Of a DNA stretch of 6,788 nucleotides, positions 5,026 through 6,788 are shown piece by piece. The stretch lies in contig JAUVTM010000121.1 of NCBI GenBank assembly GCA_030601545.1, positions 1 to 6,788 on the forward strand, in the 5' to 3' direction. The translations under genes were made by a program, and so were the position numbers. Within the stretch, counting starts at the first letter, position 1. Each line of letters begins with the position of its first letter. This stretch comes from Syntrophobacterales bacterium (GTDB lineage Bacteria > Desulfobacterota > Syntrophobacteria > BM002). The notes under the pieces were generated by a model. That model made no database searches. It worked only from the letters and a program-made list of their open reading frames with translations, and was not told the DNA's origin.

Positions 5026-6363
5026 ATGTCCACTAGCAAGGCTTCAAGAGGTCGATTAACCACCAAAGGCCGACTGCTGAGTAGTTGGAAGTTGTGGGGT
5101 TTCGTGATGACCGTATTTCTTGTTTCAGCCCCTCTGCTGGCGGACCAGGATAAAGACTTACTTGATCTCGAGAGTGGCGCCTTGGCGCTGTCAGCGACAA
5201 CTCAGTTCGGGGGAAGGTGGAACGTCCAATCTCTTTTGAGTGGCTCAAATACCACTGGATGGAGTAGCAGCAGAGGCCACCCCTATCCAAATGATTTTGT
5301 CATCGAGCTGCCGCGTCAATACCTGCTGAAATCCTTTGTTATTGACAACACGGGTGCAGAAGAATCCAGCTTCCGTGGGATTTCGGGGCGTCATTTCGTG
5401 CTCTCCGGCTCGACAACTTCCCATGAGGAGGGCTTTGACCTCATACTTGACGGGGAAGCAGCCAAGGGTGATCGGAAAGTGTTTCTACTGGAGGAGCCAA
5501 CTGAGGTTCGTTGGTTGAAGTTGGAAGTTTTGTCGAACTGGGGAAATCCCTGGCACACCCAACTTATGGAACTTGAGGCCTACGGGGAGCCCGTAGGCGC
5601 AGTCACACAACAGAGGCCCATCCAAGGAATCTACTCGACCAATTTCGGTCTGATGCGATTGGAACAGAGCGCTAACTTGGTGATAGGTTGTTACGATGGT
5701 GACAACGGCACCCTATCCGGCAGAACGAATGGCCGTGTTCTTAAGTTCCGCTGGTGGGAAGATGGCCCGAACGGTGGCATCGCCTTCATGGTCCTATCGT
5801 CAGATGGCAACTCCCTGAACGGCCTATGGTACGAAAGGGGGCAGGTGAAGGGTATCTGGTACGGCAGGCGCGTGCATGATGAACGGCGGCCGCAATGCCA
5901 GGTTCCAGTATTAGACGCCTTAGTATCTTCCATCTATGATACCGGCCTGAGTGTGCCCAAGGAAGAAACTGGTCCGGAGCAGGTTCAGGAGGAGACTGTC
6001 TTAGAGAAACCTCTCGATGAGGAGACCACCACCACAATTTTTCACGACATATATTTTGACACCGACTCTGCTGAGATAAAGCCTCAATTTGAAGCAAGAC
6101 TCCGAGAAATTGTGGCGGCGATCCAAGAGCAGCCAGCACAGAAGATAATTATTGAAGGACACACTGACTCCACATACACTCGAGAATACAATCTAGAACT
6201 CTCTTTACGGCGAGCTCAAGCGGTTGCAGGCTGGCTCATTGAGCACGGGGTCGATGCCAGCCGGCTGGCAGCCAAAGGTTACGGCGAGTTCCGGCCGACA
6301 GCTGATAACAACACGGAAGAGGGGAGAGCTCTCAATCGGCGGGTTGAGATGGTGTTGAAGTAA
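5026..6363 (+). CDS. Exported multidomain protein: discoidin-like domain, beta-rich middle domain, OmpA peptidoglycan-binding domain
   Basis: A 445-residue envelope protein. A basic N-terminus and hydrophobic core (about 22-38, ending SAPLLA before DQDKD) form a signal peptide. No lipobox cysteine is present, so it is probably periplasmic or outer-membrane-associated. Residues about 50-188 look like an F5/8-type-C (discoidin, galactose-binding-like) domain, a fold that often binds carbohydrate. Residues about 198-283 form a second Gly/Trp-rich beta domain (GIYSTNFGLMRLEQS, GCYDGDNGTLSG, GLWYERGQVKGIWYG) whose family I cannot name. An acidic linker (about 311-337) leads to a C-terminal OmpA domain (338-445) with IYFDTDSAEIKP, EGHTDS and NLELSLRRAQAV. 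Asp381 and Arg396 match the residues that bind diaminopimelate in this family. It probably anchors a sugar-binding module to the wall. The deacetylase gene follows after 12 bp. Confidence 0.9.
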   Translation: MSTSKASRGRLTTKGRLLSSWKLWGFVMTVFLVSAPLLADQDKDLLDLESGALALSATTQFGGRWNVQSLLSGSNTTGWSSSRGHPYPNDFVIELPRQYLLKSFVIDNTGAEESSFRGISGRHFVLSGSTTSHEEGFDLILDGEAAKGDRKVFLLEEPTEVRWLKLEVLSNWGNPWHTQLMELEAYGEPVGAVTQQRPIQGIYSTNFGLMRLEQSANLVIGCYDGDNGTLSGRTNGRVLKFRWWEDGPNGGIAFMVLSSDGNSLNGLWYERGQVKGIWYGRRVHDERRPQCQVPVLDALVSSIYDTGLSVPKEETGPEQVQEETVLEKPLDEETTTTIFHDIYFDTDSAEIKPQFEARLREIVAAIQEQPAQKIIIEGHTDSTYTREYNLELSLRRAQAVAGWLIEHGVDASRLAAKGYGEFRPTADNNTEEGRALNRRVEMVLK

Positions 6364-6375
6364 CAGGAGAGTGTT

Positions 6376-6788
6376 ATGAGCGGAGCCGAGCAAGAAGTTC
6401 TCGTTTTTAGCAAACAATTCAGTAGTCACAGTTATGGGTCCAATCACCCCTTGAAGGTGGAGCGACTCCAGTTGACCATGGACTTGATTCGCGCCTATGG
6501 TCTCTTTGACAACGCTGAGGCACCATGGGTTGAAGCCCGGGAGGCTGAGGAACAAGATCTGCTCCTGACTCATTCTCAAAAGTATATTGAAATTTTAAAG
6601 GAATCCAATGATGGCCAGGCTCCTTCGCAAGCCTGGAAATACGGCTTAGGCAGCGGTGATAACCCGGTCTTTTCTGGTTTGTATGATTGGTCTCTTCTGG
6701 TCACCGGTGCCACTCTTGAATGCGTCCGCCAGATCAGGGAAGAAAACAAGAAGATTGCCTTCAACATCGCTGGTGGCCTGCACCATGC
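6376..6788 (+). CDS. Histone deacetylase-family (AcuC/acetylpolyamine amidohydrolase-like) deacetylase, N-terminal part, cut by window end
   Basis: Zinc-dependent hydrolases of this family remove acetyl groups from protein lysines or small amines such as acetylpolyamines. The first 137 codons are present and the rest lies beyond the window. Seen: the N-terminal YGSNHPLKVERLQLT segment (residues 20-34; compare YGxxHPxKxxR in class I enzymes), LLLTHSQKYIEIL (70-82), DNPVFSGLYDW (104-114), and the active-site motif GGLHHA at the very end, whose two histidines are the catalytic pair. The zinc ligands would lie downstream and cannot be checked. The ATG has AGGAG (6365-6369) 6 bases upstream. The gene follows the OmpA-like gene by 12 bp with no terminator, so cotranscription is likely. 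The natural substrate is unknown. Confidence 0.93.
   Translation, partial: MSGAEQEVLVFSKQFSSHSYGSNHPLKVERLQLTMDLIRAYGLFDNAEAPWVEAREAEEQDLLLTHSQKYIEILKESNDGQAPSQAWKYGLGSGDNPVFSGLYDWSLLVTGATLECVRQIREENKKIAFNIAGGLHH

Overview
The window looks like chromosomal DNA from a Gram-negative bacterium of middling GC content. An OmpA-type peptidoglycan-binding protein with a signal peptide implies an outer membrane. The mix of genes and the style of intergenic repeats would fit a Desulfobacterota (deltaproteobacterial) or similar environmental lineage, but nothing here fixes the taxon. No rRNA, tRNA, CRISPR, transposase or phage gene was seen.

Layout: (1) 27-917 (+), a beta-hydroxyacid dehydrogenase of the 3-hydroxyisobutyrate dehydrogenase / glyoxylate reductase family. 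(2) 918-1095, a short gap between convergent genes, filled by a hairpin-forming array of 7-bp units. (3) 1096-2301 (-), class I mannose-6-phosphate isomerase (manA). (4) 2302-2787, a divergent gap holding a long inverted repeat of 8-bp units around a promoter-like sequence and a tiny ORF. (5) 2788-3576 (+), an unrecognised 262-residue soluble protein. (6) 3573-4448 (-), an EamA/DMT permease whose stop codon overlaps the previous gene's. (7) 4449-5025, a second divergent gap with two further inverted-repeat structures (4516-4650 and 4783-4853) and a likely promoter. (8) 5026-6363 (+), an exported protein joining a discoidin-like domain, a second beta-rich domain and an OmpA domain. (9) 6376-6788 (+), the start of a histone deacetylase-family amidohydrolase, 12 bp downstream and probably in the same operon, cut by the window end inside its active-site motif.

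The genes are ordinary housekeeping, transport and envelope functions with no evident shared pathway. ManA feeds GDP-mannose and surface polysaccharide synthesis, and the OmpA-like protein ties the outer membrane to the wall.

The unusual part lies between the genes. Each of the three real intergenic gaps carries at least one structure with the same design and different sequence: short degenerate words of exactly 7 or 8 bp in tandem on one side, and the same word family in inverse orientation on the other. One element nests 7-bp arms inside 8-bp arms. Another array changes word family without losing its 7-bp phase. These are the best candidates for an under-described system here.
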